Shown here: one piece after another, positions 1 to 7,874 of the stretch
How the letters are laid out: each line of letters starts with the position of its first letter
How positions within the stretch are numbered: the first letter of the stretch is position 1
Source: Prevotella sp.
Lineage (GTDB): Bacteria; Bacteroidota; Bacteroidia; Bacteroidales; Bacteroidaceae
DNA: 64,000 nucleotides
Assembly: GCA_017548605.1 (NCBI GenBank)
Contig: JAFYZT010000040.1
Coordinates: forward strand, 1-64,000
Direction: 5' to 3'
Notes under the pieces: generated by a model
The model's database searches: none
Seen by the model: the letters and a program-made list of their open reading frames with translations, nothing else
Told to the model about the DNA's origin: nothing
Translations under genes and position numbers: made by a program

Positions 1-2
1 AC

Positions 3-899
3 CACTACTATCTGAAAGACCACCTGGGCAGCGTGCGGGTGGTCTTCGACCGGACGGGCACGGTGGAGCAGGTGAACGACTACTATCCGTCGGGCACGCT
101 GATGTACACCTCGACGAACGGTACCCTCCAGCCCTACAAGTTCGGCGGCAAGGAACTGGAGCGCACGCTGCCCCTGGATGAGTACGACTTCGGCGCCAGG
201 TGGATGGACCCGGTCGTGGGGGGAAGATTCACCACGATGGATCCGCTCTGCGAGAAATACTACAGCGTGAGTCCGTATGCGTATTGCAATGGTGATCCTG
301 TGAATGCGGTTGACCCTGACGGCAGGTTCCCAAACGTTATTACAGCAGCCATATCAAATATCTGGCAGAAATTCAGGCATCCCGACCAATATGTAAGCAA
401 TATCATCGATCACGGCGACAGGATAGAACCTGAGAGACGATATACCTATACCACGGTGGATTACCATTCCGAGGAGGGTATCACCGTAACGAGCCATTCC
501 AAGTTTGATTGGGACGGGATTCTGGCAGACACCAAGACTTCAGGGGATACAATGCAGGACATAGGAGATGTTGTTACCATCGTGGGCTTTGCAACAGCCT
601 GCATCTTTCCTCCTGCAGGTGCGTCAATTGCCAAAACCGGAGAAGCAATATCAAGAATCGGATTGGCTATGTCATCCATTGCTGATGTAATAAACTTGAT
701 AAAAGGATCTGATAATGATATAGCAAATGATATTTCTTCTTTTATTATGGAAGGAATTGGTAAATATTTAGAATATAAAATAAACAAATTAGATATCGGC
801 GATGACAGGTCTAAAAATACATTAAAAACCTTTGAAAAATATGGTGAAGTATTCATGAATGCGGCTTTTGAAAAATACATTGATGACCATAAAAAATGA
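3..899 (+). CDS. RHS-repeat polymorphic toxin, C-terminal part (5' end outside window)
   Basis: The reading frame is already open at base 3, so the gene starts outside the window. The first coded residues read HYYLKDHLGSVRVV, a typical RHS/YD-repeat segment, and the RHS-associated core ends near base 326 with the junction motif DPDGR. RHS proteins are large secreted or surface shells that carry a variable toxin at the C terminus. The 190-residue tip (bases 327-896) matches no toxin family I recognise. It has a central hydrophobic, Gly/Ala-rich stretch (bases about 564-720), which could mean a membrane-acting toxin, but that is inference. The core is GC-rich and the tip becomes strongly AT-rich, as expected for a swapped-in module. 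A small multi-pass membrane protein follows 4 bp later and is the obvious immunity candidate. Confidence 0.85.
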   Translation, partial: HYYLKDHLGSVRVVFDRTGTVEQVNDYYPSGTLMYTSTNGTLQPYKFGGKELERTLPLDEYDFGARWMDPVVGGRFTTMDPLCEKYYSVSPYAYCNGDPVNAVDPDGRFPNVITAAISNIWQKFRHPDQYVSNIIDHGDRIEPERRYTYTTVDYHSEEGITVTSHSKFDWDGILADTKTSGDTMQDIGDVVTIVGFATACIFPPAGASIAKTGEAISRIGLAMSSIADVINLIKGSDNDIANDISSFIMEGIGKYLEYKINKLDIGDDRSKNTLKTFEKYGEVFMNAAFEKYIDDHKK

Positions 900-903
900 G
901 AGA

Positions 904-1413
904 ATGAACTGCCGTTTGTTAAAATATAAATATTTACTGAGACAATCAGATAATATTGGTTGCATCTTACTATTAACACCTATTTGTTTGATAATTGTAT
1001 CAAGAGTCCTTGTCCATGATTCTTTGTTCCGTAACGTATGTAACGTATTGATTTTTTTCTTATTATTATCGTATTGCTTTATTTGCTATTGCGACATGGT
1101 TCGAGATTATCGATACAGAAATAAACGGAAGATTTTATTCAAATTCTACAGCCCCATGGGACGATGTCAAACGAACGTATGTTTATCACTTCTGATAGCA
1201 GATTTCATTCCTGGGTATTACAGAGTCCTTCTGTTGCCTTTCATTTATGGGGTTATTTATTTCGTATGGTCCAAAGAGATAAGAAGGGCTAAAGAACATG
1301 GGTTTGAAAAATGTGGAAACTGGCAAATAAGATATTGGTTTGGTATTATATTGATGCTACCCCTTCCGGTTTATACTTTACATGAGATCTTATGTGCATT
1401 AAAGTTACTATGA
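904..1413 (+). CDS. Putative RHS-toxin immunity protein, multi-pass membrane
   Basis: This 169-residue protein follows the RHS stop codon by 4 bp. In-frame ATGs at 859 and 883 lie inside the toxin gene, so 904 is the likeliest start. It has about four hydrophobic segments: near the N terminus (LLLTPICLIIV), at NVLIFFLLLSYCFI, at RVLLLPFIYGVIYFVW, and near the C terminus. It matches no family I know. The immunity role is inferred from its position directly after a polymorphic-toxin tip and from an AT-rich composition shared with that tip. A membrane-embedded immunity protein would fit a toxin that attacks the inner membrane. It could instead be an unrelated small membrane protein. Confidence 0.6.
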   Translation: MNCRLLKYKYLLRQSDNIGCILLLTPICLIIVSRVLVHDSLFRNVCNVLIFFLLLSYCFICYCDMVRDYRYRNKRKILFKFYSPMGRCQTNVCLSLLIADFIPGYYRVLLLPFIYGVIYFVWSKEIRRAKEHGFEKCGNWQIRYWFGIILMLPLPVYTLHEILCALKLL

Positions 1414-1493
1414 ACTGTAATACGAAAACGGCAAACGGCATCATATTTAACGTCAAGAGCAAAACATTATTAACATTAAAAACAAAACGAATA

Positions 1494-2723
1494 ATGAGAA
1501 TGAAGAAACTTGTATTGCTGTTATTGGCAACGTTGCCGATACGGCTGACCGCACAGGTGAACCCGCAGGAGGGATATATCATCACAAACGACAACGATAC
1601 CGTTCACGGAACCATTGACTACCTGACGGATGCACGGAACGCAAAGACATGCCTCTTCCGAAGGAACGGGGAGAGTGAATACAAGTCGCTGTCGCCGTCC
1701 GACATAAAAGGCTACCGTCTGGCTGGCGATGGCATCTATTATGTCTCCCGTCCGTTCACTGGCGGTGAGAAAGAGGAACTGCTCTTTGCCGAGTTCCTCC
1801 TGCAGGGCGGCGTTAGCCTTTACCGCTATTACTACGATGACTACAACTATTTCGGCTTCGTGGACAGCGACGGCAGGGAAGTCATCATCCGTGACGACAA
1901 ACTGAACGACGACTTGGGCACCTACAGCCGGAAACTGCAGGAGAGGCGGCAGAAAGTGCAGGAGATTGGTGCCCTGATGAGTCGGGACAACACGATAGCC
2001 AACCGTCTCTGGAAGATGGACTTGACAAGCAATGACCTGACGCGCCTGGTGAGGCAGTATGACGAAGAATACTGTACGGAAGCAGGTGACTGCGTCGTTT
2101 TCCAGTATGACAGGAAAAAGTCTGCTGCCGTTTCACGCAGGTTTTATGTGGGAGCCGGCATTTGCTACTGCTCCTACGCTTCCCCGTCTTATGATTATAC
2201 CCGGGCTTATAGTATGTTGTATTCAGAATACACATACTCCGGAATCGCTCCGACGTTCTTCGCCGGTGCCGACTTCCAGTTCCCCCGCTTCAGCAAAAAC
2301 CTGTATGCACAGGCGGAGGTCAGTTACACGCCCTGGCGTATCAAATCCTCTGAGGAGAACATGGAAGGTGGCCGTCCTGAAATGTCTGTTGATGAACTGG
2401 CAGCCCGTTTAGGAGTGAGACACGTTTTTTCTTCCGACAGCCGTATCAGTCCCTTTATCAGGGCCGGCATCAACCTGTCATGGAATTTGGCTATGAAGGA
2501 GAAGGATGTCAGTTACAAATACAAGATTGACGACGACAGTCAGGTGTCATACCGCGTAGGTGACTTGGACCATGGCGGACAGATGGGTGTAGGCGTTTAT
2601 CTCGGTGGCGGTGTTGACATCAGCCATTTCCGCATCAGTGCCTCATGGAAGAAGTCGTGGGGTGGAAAGGACGGAATGGACGAGAAAAGCAGCGGAATAC
2701 TGACGGCAGCCTGGCTGTTTTAA
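1494..2723 (+). CDS. Secreted protein with C-terminal beta-barrel-like region
   Basis: The 409-residue product begins MRMKKLVLLLL and has a clear signal peptide ending near LTAQ. The frame is open further upstream to 1392, inside the preceding gene, but only the ATGs at 1494 and 1500 give a sensible signal peptide. The N-terminal half (about residues 20-190) resembles Bacteroidetes outer-membrane proteins with the pattern GYIITNDNDTVHGTIDY. The C-terminal half has alternating aromatic strands and ends in AAWLF, as expected for an outer-membrane beta-barrel. It probably sits in the outer membrane. Its ligand is unknown. It separates the RHS toxin/immunity pair from an RHS remnant at 3190, so it may belong to the same accessory island. 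Confidence 0.7.
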   Translation: MRMKKLVLLLLATLPIRLTAQVNPQEGYIITNDNDTVHGTIDYLTDARNAKTCLFRRNGESEYKSLSPSDIKGYRLAGDGIYYVSRPFTGGEKEELLFAEFLLQGGVSLYRYYYDDYNYFGFVDSDGREVIIRDDKLNDDLGTYSRKLQERRQKVQEIGALMSRDNTIANRLWKMDLTSNDLTRLVRQYDEEYCTEAGDCVVFQYDRKKSAAVSRRFYVGAGICYCSYASPSYDYTRAYSMLYSEYTYSGIAPTFFAGADFQFPRFSKNLYAQAEVSYTPWRIKSSEENMEGGRPEMSVDELAARLGVRHVFSSDSRISPFIRAGINLSWNLAMKEKDVSYKYKIDDDSQVSYRVGDLDHGGQMGVGVYLGGGVDISHFRISASWKKSWGGKDGMDEKSSGILTAAWLF

Positions 2724-3189
2724 TTCAACTTTAGAGAACTACAGTTAGAAGGAGTAAAAAGGAGTCAGGAGAAGTTAGAAGGAGATATAGGACAATAGTT
2801 CTACGGAAACAGCAACTTGCGTCTCGACATCCTCTGGAGAGTAATGTCTTATATTTTCGCTGCTGTAGTGGCTGTCTTCATTTATCTTCTAAACATAGTA
2901 TCACCGGGACAGGGGAATTTTGATACACTGCGTGAGAATACGACTACCTGAACCCGCAATATTGATGGACATGAAGAACATGAACGAAGTGAATGCCATG
3001 AACGACATGAACGCCATGAAATACGTGAAAATCCCATCTCGCATCAAAAAACCTACAGGATGCGGTGTAATGTCGGGATTTTTCCATACCTTTGTGCAGT
3101 CCGTACCTAACCGAAAGATCATCATGATCCTGCGCTGTTCCCTCCTCTCCGTCTCTATTACGACCGTCACCTCCCCGGCCCTCGCCTAG
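2724..3189. other. Gene-poor accessory spacer
   Basis: No convincing full-length gene is present. The stretch begins with purine-rich near-repeats (GGAGTAAAAAGGAGTCAGGAG). It then has a possible 35-codon ORF (2844-2951, hydrophobic start MSYIFAAVVAVFIYLL) whose frame extends upstream without a start, and a degenerate 9-base repeat array (2965-3030). The longer frames on both strands have low-complexity, implausible translations. I read this as debris of an eroded toxin cassette. Confidence 0.5.
2965..3030. repeat. Degenerate 9-base tandem repeat (nncATGAAC-type)
   Basis: About seven imperfect units of the form nnCATGAAC or nnnGTGAAn follow one another. In one frame they translate into a Met/Asn-rich string (NMNEVNAMNDMNAMK). 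The repetition is visible directly. It is more likely a microsatellite-like expansion in non-coding DNA than part of a protein. Confidence 0.6.
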
Positions 3190-3288
3190 GGCGCGCCGGG
3201 CAGCAGCGTCGTGTCGAGGACGATGCTCACTTCCGACGGCAGCGTGACCAGGTACATATACAGCGCGGCGGGCTACGGATGTTTTTAG
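3190..3288 (+). pseudogene. RHS-family remnant
   Basis: This GC-rich block translates to SRTMLTSDGSVTRYIYSAAG and then stops. DGS.TRYIYSAAG is the wording of RHS/YD-repeat shells in Bacteroidales. It has no start, an in-frame stop lies just upstream at 3187, and it ends at 3286-3288 soon after the motif. It is therefore a scrap of an RHS gene, matching the GC-rich core of the toxin gene at the left edge in composition. It suggests that RHS toxin cassettes have recombined or decayed here. Confidence 0.6.
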
Positions 3289-3401
3289 TAGAAAGGTTTT
3301 GAGAAGCATGAAGGAATGCGACAGAAAACGGTTACATAAGGGCTATTTGCCGCAAAAGCAAGCGTTTGTCGCAATAAACGATGATGAATTGATTGCATTT
3401 G

Positions 3402-3433
3402 TTTGTGCTGTATGCATAATGGTAGTATCTTTG
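3402..3433 (+). promoter_or_regulatory. Bacteroidetes-type promoter for the 3489 gene
   Basis: TTTG at 3402-3405 is followed after exactly 20 bp by TATCTTTG at 3426-3433, matching the -33/-7 consensus. The start codon is 55 bp downstream. Confidence 0.75.
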
Positions 3434-3488
3434 CAGCGTTTTTCAATCAAATAAAAGATAACGCTAATTAATTAACAAAAAAAGAAAA

Positions 3489-4160
3489 ATGAAAAAGATT
3501 ATGATGATGGCTATCGTAGCCATGATGGTAACAACCAAAGCAAGTGCACAGTATGAACCGGGTACATGGAGCATCCAACCGAAAGTCGGTATAGGATTCT
3601 CACAGATAACGAATATGGAGAATCTCGACATGGGTACTGCTAAATTGGACAACCAGATTACTTACGCCGCATCGTCGGGTGTCGAGTTCGAGTATCAAGC
3701 CTCTAAAATGTTAGGCGTTGCCGCTGGTCTTTGTTATGGAGTGCAAGGTACAGGTTGGAAAGATTTCAAACAGGGTGATGAGAAAATGAAGAATCCTCGA
3801 GTAGAATTAGAATATATCCAAGTGCCTATTATAGCCAACGTATATGTGACGAAAGGTTTGGCGTTGAAGGCTGGTGTTCAATTCGGTTTCCTGGTTGACT
3901 CTAACGTCAAGATGACCTATGATGGAAAGGTTGTGGGCAGAGATGCCACCATGGATGCATCAATAGATATGAAGAATGATTTCAACAAGTTTGACTTGAG
4001 CATCCCCGTAGGTGTTTCATACGAGTTCAAGAGTCACTGGGTTCTTGATGCCCGTTATCATATCGGTCTGACGAAACTGAACAAAGAATCCCTGTCTAAT
4101 GGCAAGGACTGGAAAAACAGTATGTTCCTTATGAGCGTCGGTTATAAGTTCGACCTCTAA
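3489..4160 (+). CDS. Outer-membrane beta-barrel protein (PorT-like)
   Basis: This 223-residue protein has a signal peptide (MKKIMMMAIVAMM...ASAQ). The body has alternating amphipathic strands with regular Gly/aromatic residues (PKVGIGFSQI, LKAGVQFGFLV, WVLDARYHIGLTKL), and it ends MSVGYKFDL, the terminal-strand pattern of small Bacteroidetes outer-membrane barrels. The ligand is unknown. It has its own promoter and stands alone: the next gene converges from the other strand 4 bp away. Calling it a PorT-like beta-barrel rests on these features and not on a catalytic motif. Confidence 0.75.
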   Translation: MKKIMMMAIVAMMVTTKASAQYEPGTWSIQPKVGIGFSQITNMENLDMGTAKLDNQITYAASSGVEFEYQASKMLGVAAGLCYGVQGTGWKDFKQGDEKMKNPRVELEYIQVPIIANVYVTKGLALKAGVQFGFLVDSNVKMTYDGKVVGRDATMDASIDMKNDFNKFDLSIPVGVSYEFKSHWVLDARYHIGLTKLNKESLSNGKDWKNSMFLMSVGYKFDL

Positions 4161-4164
4161 GCCA

Positions 4165-5013
4165 TCACCTGACGGTGATGTGGAAGCATCCCTGCTTCAC
4201 CTCATATTTAACATAACAACGTTGTTGTTGTCGCATATCGCGCAACACTTCTGACAGCACCCATTTGAGCGTGTCGTTCTGAACGGCCCTTCGAATGGGT
4301 GCTTGTGGTGGTTGCACAGTGACATAGCGGTTGTAGCAAATATCGAAAGTGGTACCGTAGAGGTGACAACTGTTTTCCGTGGCATTTTTGTTATGTCCAC
4401 GCAGTTTCTCCACGTCATCAGTGGTTCGTGTGACGCTGGTGACTATCATCTGATGTAAAGGTACGTGTTTAACATAGAGGCTGTCTAAAAAACTACGACC
4501 AATGTCCTGAAGCAGAACAGCTGCTCTGGGAACCAGGTAGGGTATGCTACGCTTGAGATTGTCGAGGCGGAAATAGGGATTGGCACCGACATACACCATC
4601 TCGCCCTTCCTACTTTCTAACTCATCCCTATTCGCAAGAGGAGTAATGCCGAATGCAAGTGCTGCCGTCAGTTGCACATCATTGGAATCGGGAAAAGCCT
4701 CTTTATAATTGTAAACACCCATAATAGGATGTTTCTTGTCGGTATAGATAGGCAAGGAAGCCGCAGTAGGTGTGAGCGAGCGGACGGTATCGTGAGGAAT
4801 GGCCTTCGTCGTATCTGTAGTTGCAGGGACTACTGCCTTTACCGTATCTTCTGTTAATGTCAGCACGTTATCAGGAATGGCTTCTTCTTCCAGAGCTTTT
4901 TTCGGTCCGGCTATGGAGGGGAAGATGCACCTTATGAGGGCCAAAATAAGCACCACGGCCACGAAGCCCTGAAGGAACTTGTTTTTAGATATTATTTTTG
5001 AAAAATCGCGCAT
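4165..5013 (-). CDS. DUF5715-like periplasmic protein, M15-peptidase-like fold
   Basis: The 282-residue product has one N-terminal membrane anchor (about residues 13-33, FVAVVLILALI), then a Thr/Pro-rich linker and a C-terminal domain. That domain contains SVTRTTDDVEKLR and, further on, SCHLYGTTFDI, which resembles the metal-binding HxxGxxxD region of VanY/M15 peptidases. This matches what I know of DUF5715 proteins in Bacteroidales. A peptidoglycan-related role in the periplasm is plausible but not shown, because the full zinc-ligand set is not obvious. A -7 element (TACCTTTG, reverse strand, 5022-5029) lies only 8 bp upstream of the ATG, so the mRNA may be almost leaderless. Confidence 0.65.
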   Translation of the reverse strand: MRDFSKIISKNKFLQGFVAVVLILALIRCIFPSIAGPKKALEEEAIPDNVLTLTEDTVKAVVPATTDTTKAIPHDTVRSLTPTAASLPIYTDKKHPIMGVYNYKEAFPDSNDVQLTAALAFGITPLANRDELESRKGEMVYVGANPYFRLDNLKRSIPYLVPRAAVLLQDIGRSFLDSLYVKHVPLHQMIVTSVTRTTDDVEKLRGHNKNATENSCHLYGTTFDICYNRYVTVQPPQAPIRRAVQNDTLKWVLSEVLRDMRQQQRCYVKYEVKQGCFHITVR

Positions 5014-5021
5014 ATACGGTG

Positions 5022-5029
5022 CAAAGGTA
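5022..5029 (-). promoter_or_regulatory. -7 element for the 5013 gene, near-leaderless
   Basis: TACCTTTG reads on the minus strand and is separated from the ATG by 8 bp. Transcription should start within a few bases of the start codon. No good -33 TTTG is seen at the usual distance. Confidence 0.5.
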
Positions 5030-5123
5030 TTAAAATTAGTTGATATAGGAAAGAATTTTGAATAATAAGAATAAGTTCCGCATGTTATGAAGATAAAAGG
5101 AGATAAAGGAAATTACGCTGCGG

Positions 5124-5180
5124 TTCGGAAAAACACAAATAAATTTGGTTTTTCGCTCACCTTGCAGTAATTTTGCAAAA
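5124..5180 (+). promoter_or_regulatory. 57-bp promoter module upstream of phoH (copy A)
   Basis: TTTG at 5144-5147, 20 bp, then TAATTTTG at 5168-5175 form a consensus promoter. The whole 57-bp block from 5124 matches 44732-44788 without gaps at 51 of 57 positions; the first 27 bases are identical. Confidence 0.75.
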
Positions 5181-5200
5181 TAATTAATAAAGACGGATTT

Positions 5201-6157
5201 TTGGTAGAGAAACACATAGTGATAGAAGATGTTGACCCCATCATGTTGTACGGGGCCAACAATGTTCATTTGCAGATGATTAAATCGCTCTTTCCTAAGT
5301 TGCGCATCATGGCACGTGGTAATGTATTGCGCGTTTTGGGCGAGGAAGAGGAATTGGAGCGTTTTGAGACCCACATGAAAAACCTCCGTCATCATCTGCT
5401 CACTTATAATGTGCTGACTTCGGAAGACATCCTTCACATCATTAAGGGCGAGCGCACGTCGTCAGAGTCATCGAAAGGAGTACTGGTGTACAGCATGTCG
5501 GGTCGTCCCATCAAGAGTAGAAGCGAAAACCAACAGTCACTCATCGATGCGTACGACACCCATGACATGGTATTTGCAGTGGGACCTGCCGGAACAGGCA
5601 AGACCTACCTGAGCATTGCCCTGGCCGTCCGTGCATTGAAGGAGAAGACTGCCAAGAAGATTATCCTCTGTCGTCCTGCCGTGGAAGCCGGCGAGAAGTT
5701 AGGCTTTCTGCCCGGTGACATGAAAGATAAAATTGACCCTTATCTACAGCCTCTATATGATGCGCTGGAAGACATGCTGCCCGTGGTGAAGCTACAAGAC
5801 ATGATGGAGAAGCATATCATCCAGATAGCTCCTTTGGCGTTTATGCGAGGCAGGACTTTGAGTGATGCCGTTGTGATTCTTGACGAAGCACAGAACACCA
5901 CACCTGCACAGTTGCGTATGTTCCTCACACGCATGGGCTGGAACACAAAAATGCTGATTACAGGCGACCTGACACAAGTGGACCTGCCGAAAGGACAGAA
6001 GAGTGGTCTGCGTGAGGCCTTGGACACGCTGAGCGGCATTGAAGGCATCGCCGTGGTGGAGATGTCGAAAAAAGATATTGTCCGGCATAAATTAGTGACA
6101 AGGATTGTGCAGGCGTATGAGAACATGGAACGTAGAACATTAAACGTTGAACATTGA
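5201..6157 (+). CDS. phoH: PhoH family ATPase
   Basis: A 318-residue PhoH-like protein, a cytoplasmic P-loop ATPase linked to RNA metabolism and ribosome maturation. It has Walker A GPAGTGKT at residues 128-135, Walker B VVILDEAQN with D228/E229, and the family block TRMGWNTKMLITGDLTQVDL. The length is normal. The start is TTG: no ATG gives the conserved N terminus (VEKHIVIEDVDPIMLYG), and AGACGGA lies a few bases upstream. It has its own strong promoter. A short AT-rich gap separates it from purC, which may be cotranscribed. Confidence 0.93.
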   Translation: MVEKHIVIEDVDPIMLYGANNVHLQMIKSLFPKLRIMARGNVLRVLGEEEELERFETHMKNLRHHLLTYNVLTSEDILHIIKGERTSSESSKGVLVYSMSGRPIKSRSENQQSLIDAYDTHDMVFAVGPAGTGKTYLSIALAVRALKEKTAKKIILCRPAVEAGEKLGFLPGDMKDKIDPYLQPLYDALEDMLPVVKLQDMMEKHIIQIAPLAFMRGRTLSDAVVILDEAQNTTPAQLRMFLTRMGWNTKMLITGDLTQVDLPKGQKSGLREALDTLSGIEGIAVVEMSKKDIVRHKLVTRIVQAYENMERRTLNVEH

Positions 6158-6178
6158 ACAATTAATAAAATATTCGAG

Positions 6179-7126
6179 ATGAAAGCATTGACAAGTACTG
6201 ATTTCCATTTTCCTGGACAGAAAAGTGTGTATCACGGGAAGGTACGTGACGTGTATGACATTGATGGTGACCTATTGGTGATGATCGCCACCGACCGCAT
6301 CAGCGCATTCGACGTCATTCTCCCCAAGGGTATCCCTTTCAAGGGACAAATCCTGAACCAGATAGCCGCCAAGATGCTAGACAGCACCAGCGATATCTGT
6401 CCAAACTGGAAATTGGCCACCCCCGACCCTATGGTTACCGTTGGTTTACGTTGTGAGGGTTTCCGCGTGGAGATGATTATCCGTGGCATCCTTACTGGAA
6501 GCGCCTGGCGTGCCTATGAAGAAGGCTGTCGTGAATTGTGCGGCGTACGACTTCCTGACGGTATGCGGGAGAACGAGCGTTTCCCCGAACCCATCATCAC
6601 ACCGACAACAAAAGCCGATGAGGGACATGACATGAACATCTCTCGCGAAGAGATTATATCCACAGGGCTGGTGAGTGCCGAGGACTATGCGGTGATGGAG
6701 GAATACACCCGTAAATTGTTCGCCCGTGGTCAGGAGATTGCTGCCCGTCGCGGTTTGATTCTCGTGGACACCAAATATGAGTTTGGCAAGCGCGACGGTA
6801 AGGTGTACCTCATCGATGAAATACATACTCCCGACAGCAGTCGTTATTTCTATGCCGACGGATATGAGGAACGTTTCGCCAAGGGCGAGCCTCAACGTCA
6901 GTTATCAAAGGAATTTGTGCGCCAGTGGTTGATAGAACATGATTTTATGAACGAGCCCGGCCAGACGATGCCCGAGATTACCGATGACTATGCTAACAGC
7001 GTGAGTGACCGTTACATCGAGCTATATGAGCATATTACCGGTGAGAAGTTTGAGAAAGGCGGCGAGTCCGTTGACTTGTCATCCCGCATAGAGAAGAACA
7101 TAAGCGACTATCTATTAAAACGTTAA
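6179..7126 (+). CDS. purC: Phosphoribosylaminoimidazole-succinocarboxamide synthase
   Basis: SAICAR synthase joins aspartate to CAIR using ATP in purine synthesis. The 315-residue protein has the family hallmarks: [11 protein letters not shown] near the N terminus, [12 protein letters not shown], the [12 protein letters not shown] segment, the [11 protein letters not shown] block, and [12 protein letters not shown]. This is the longer form found in Bacteroidetes and eukaryotes. It ends 1 bp before menG, so the two are probably cotranscribed. Another purine gene, purM, lies 1.6 kb downstream. Confidence 0.96.
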   Translation: MKALTSTDFHFPGQKSVYHGKVRDVYDIDGDLLVMIATDRISAFDVILPKGIPFKGQILNQIAAKMLDSTSDICPNWKLATPDPMVTVGLRCEGFRVEMIIRGILTGSAWRAYEEGCRELCGVRLPDGMRENERFPEPIITPTTKADEGHDMNISREEIISTGLVSAEDYAVMEEYTRKLFARGQEIAARRGLILVDTKYEFGKRDGKVYLIDEIHTPDSSRYFYADGYEERFAKGEPQRQLSKEFVRQWLIEHDFMNEPGQTMPEITDDYANSVSDRYIELYEHITGEKFEKGGESVDLSSRIEKNISDYLLKR

Positions 7127-7127
7127 A

Positions 7128-7862
7128 ATGTACGGGCAGGAGCGTATCAAGCCTTACGGTAAGGATGGTGACAAGCGAGAGCAGGTGGAGGAGATGTTCG
7201 ACAACATCGCCCCCACCTATGACAAGCTCAACCACCGCCTGTCGTGGAATATCGACAAGCGATGGCGCCGTCGTGCCGTTGACGAACTGAAACAATACGA
7301 CCCCGCCACGATACTTGACGTAGCCACAGGTACCGGCGACTTTGCCTTGCAGCTGGCCGAGACACTTCATCCACAAGAAGTGGTGGGTGCCGACATCAGT
7401 GAAGGCATGATGGCCATTGGTCGCCAAAAGGTGTCAGCTGCAGGCTTGGATGAAATTATCCGTTTTCAGAAGGAAGACTGTTTTCAGATGTCTTTTCCTG
7501 ACGGCAGTTTCGATGCCGTGACCGCCGCCTTTGGCATCAGGAATTTCTCTGACCTTGACGGTGGCTTGTGTGAGATGTGCCGCGTCTTGAAGCCTGGAGG
7601 TCACTTGAGTGTAGTCGAGTTGACCACTCCTCGCAGTTTCCCCATGCGCCAACTATTCTGGCTCTATTCACATACCATACTCCCCATTTACGGTAAGTTG
7701 GTATCCAAAGACAAAAGCGCATATCGCTATCTGACAGCCACGATGGAAGCCTTTCCCCAGGGCGAGCAGATGGTAGGCATCTTGAAAAAGGCAGGTTTTT
7801 CCGAAGCCTGTTTCCATAGGCTGACATTCGGTATTTGCACCCACTATTTCGCAACCAAATAA
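7128..7862 (+). CDS. menG: Demethylmenaquinone methyltransferase
   Basis: UbiE/MenG family C-methyltransferase, 244 residues, which methylates demethylmenaquinone with SAM in the last step of menaquinone synthesis. Visible signatures are the N-terminal [17 protein letters not shown] motif, the SAM-binding loop [14 protein letters not shown], and the family block [17 protein letters not shown]. The C-terminal segment [16 protein letters not shown] is also typical. Anaerobic Bacteroidales use menaquinone in fumarate respiration, so menG is the better name than ubiE. It starts 1 bp after purC and ends 12 bp before aroE, so it sits inside an operon. Confidence 0.95.
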   Translation: MYGQERIKPYGKDGDKREQVEEMFDNIAPTYDKLNHRLSWNIDKRWRRRAVDELKQYDPATILDVATGTGDFALQLAETLHPQEVVGADISEGMMAIGRQKVSAAGLDEIIRFQKEDCFQMSFPDGSFDAVTAAFGIRNFSDLDGGLCEMCRVLKPGGHLSVVELTTPRSFPMRQLFWLYSHTILPIYGKLVSKDKSAYRYLTATMEAFPQGEQMVGILKKAGFSEACFHRLTFGICTHYFATK

Positions 7863-7874
7863 AAACCCTATATT

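Noticed and set aside
461-979. 172-residue minus-strand ORF opposite the RHS tip
   Set aside because: It is antisense to the toxin tip and immunity start, has no signal or motif, and composition follows the plus-strand gene.
2944-3309. 121-residue minus-strand ORF in the spacer
   Set aside because: Arg/His/Ala-rich low-complexity translation lies opposite the RHS remnant; no start context or family resemblance.
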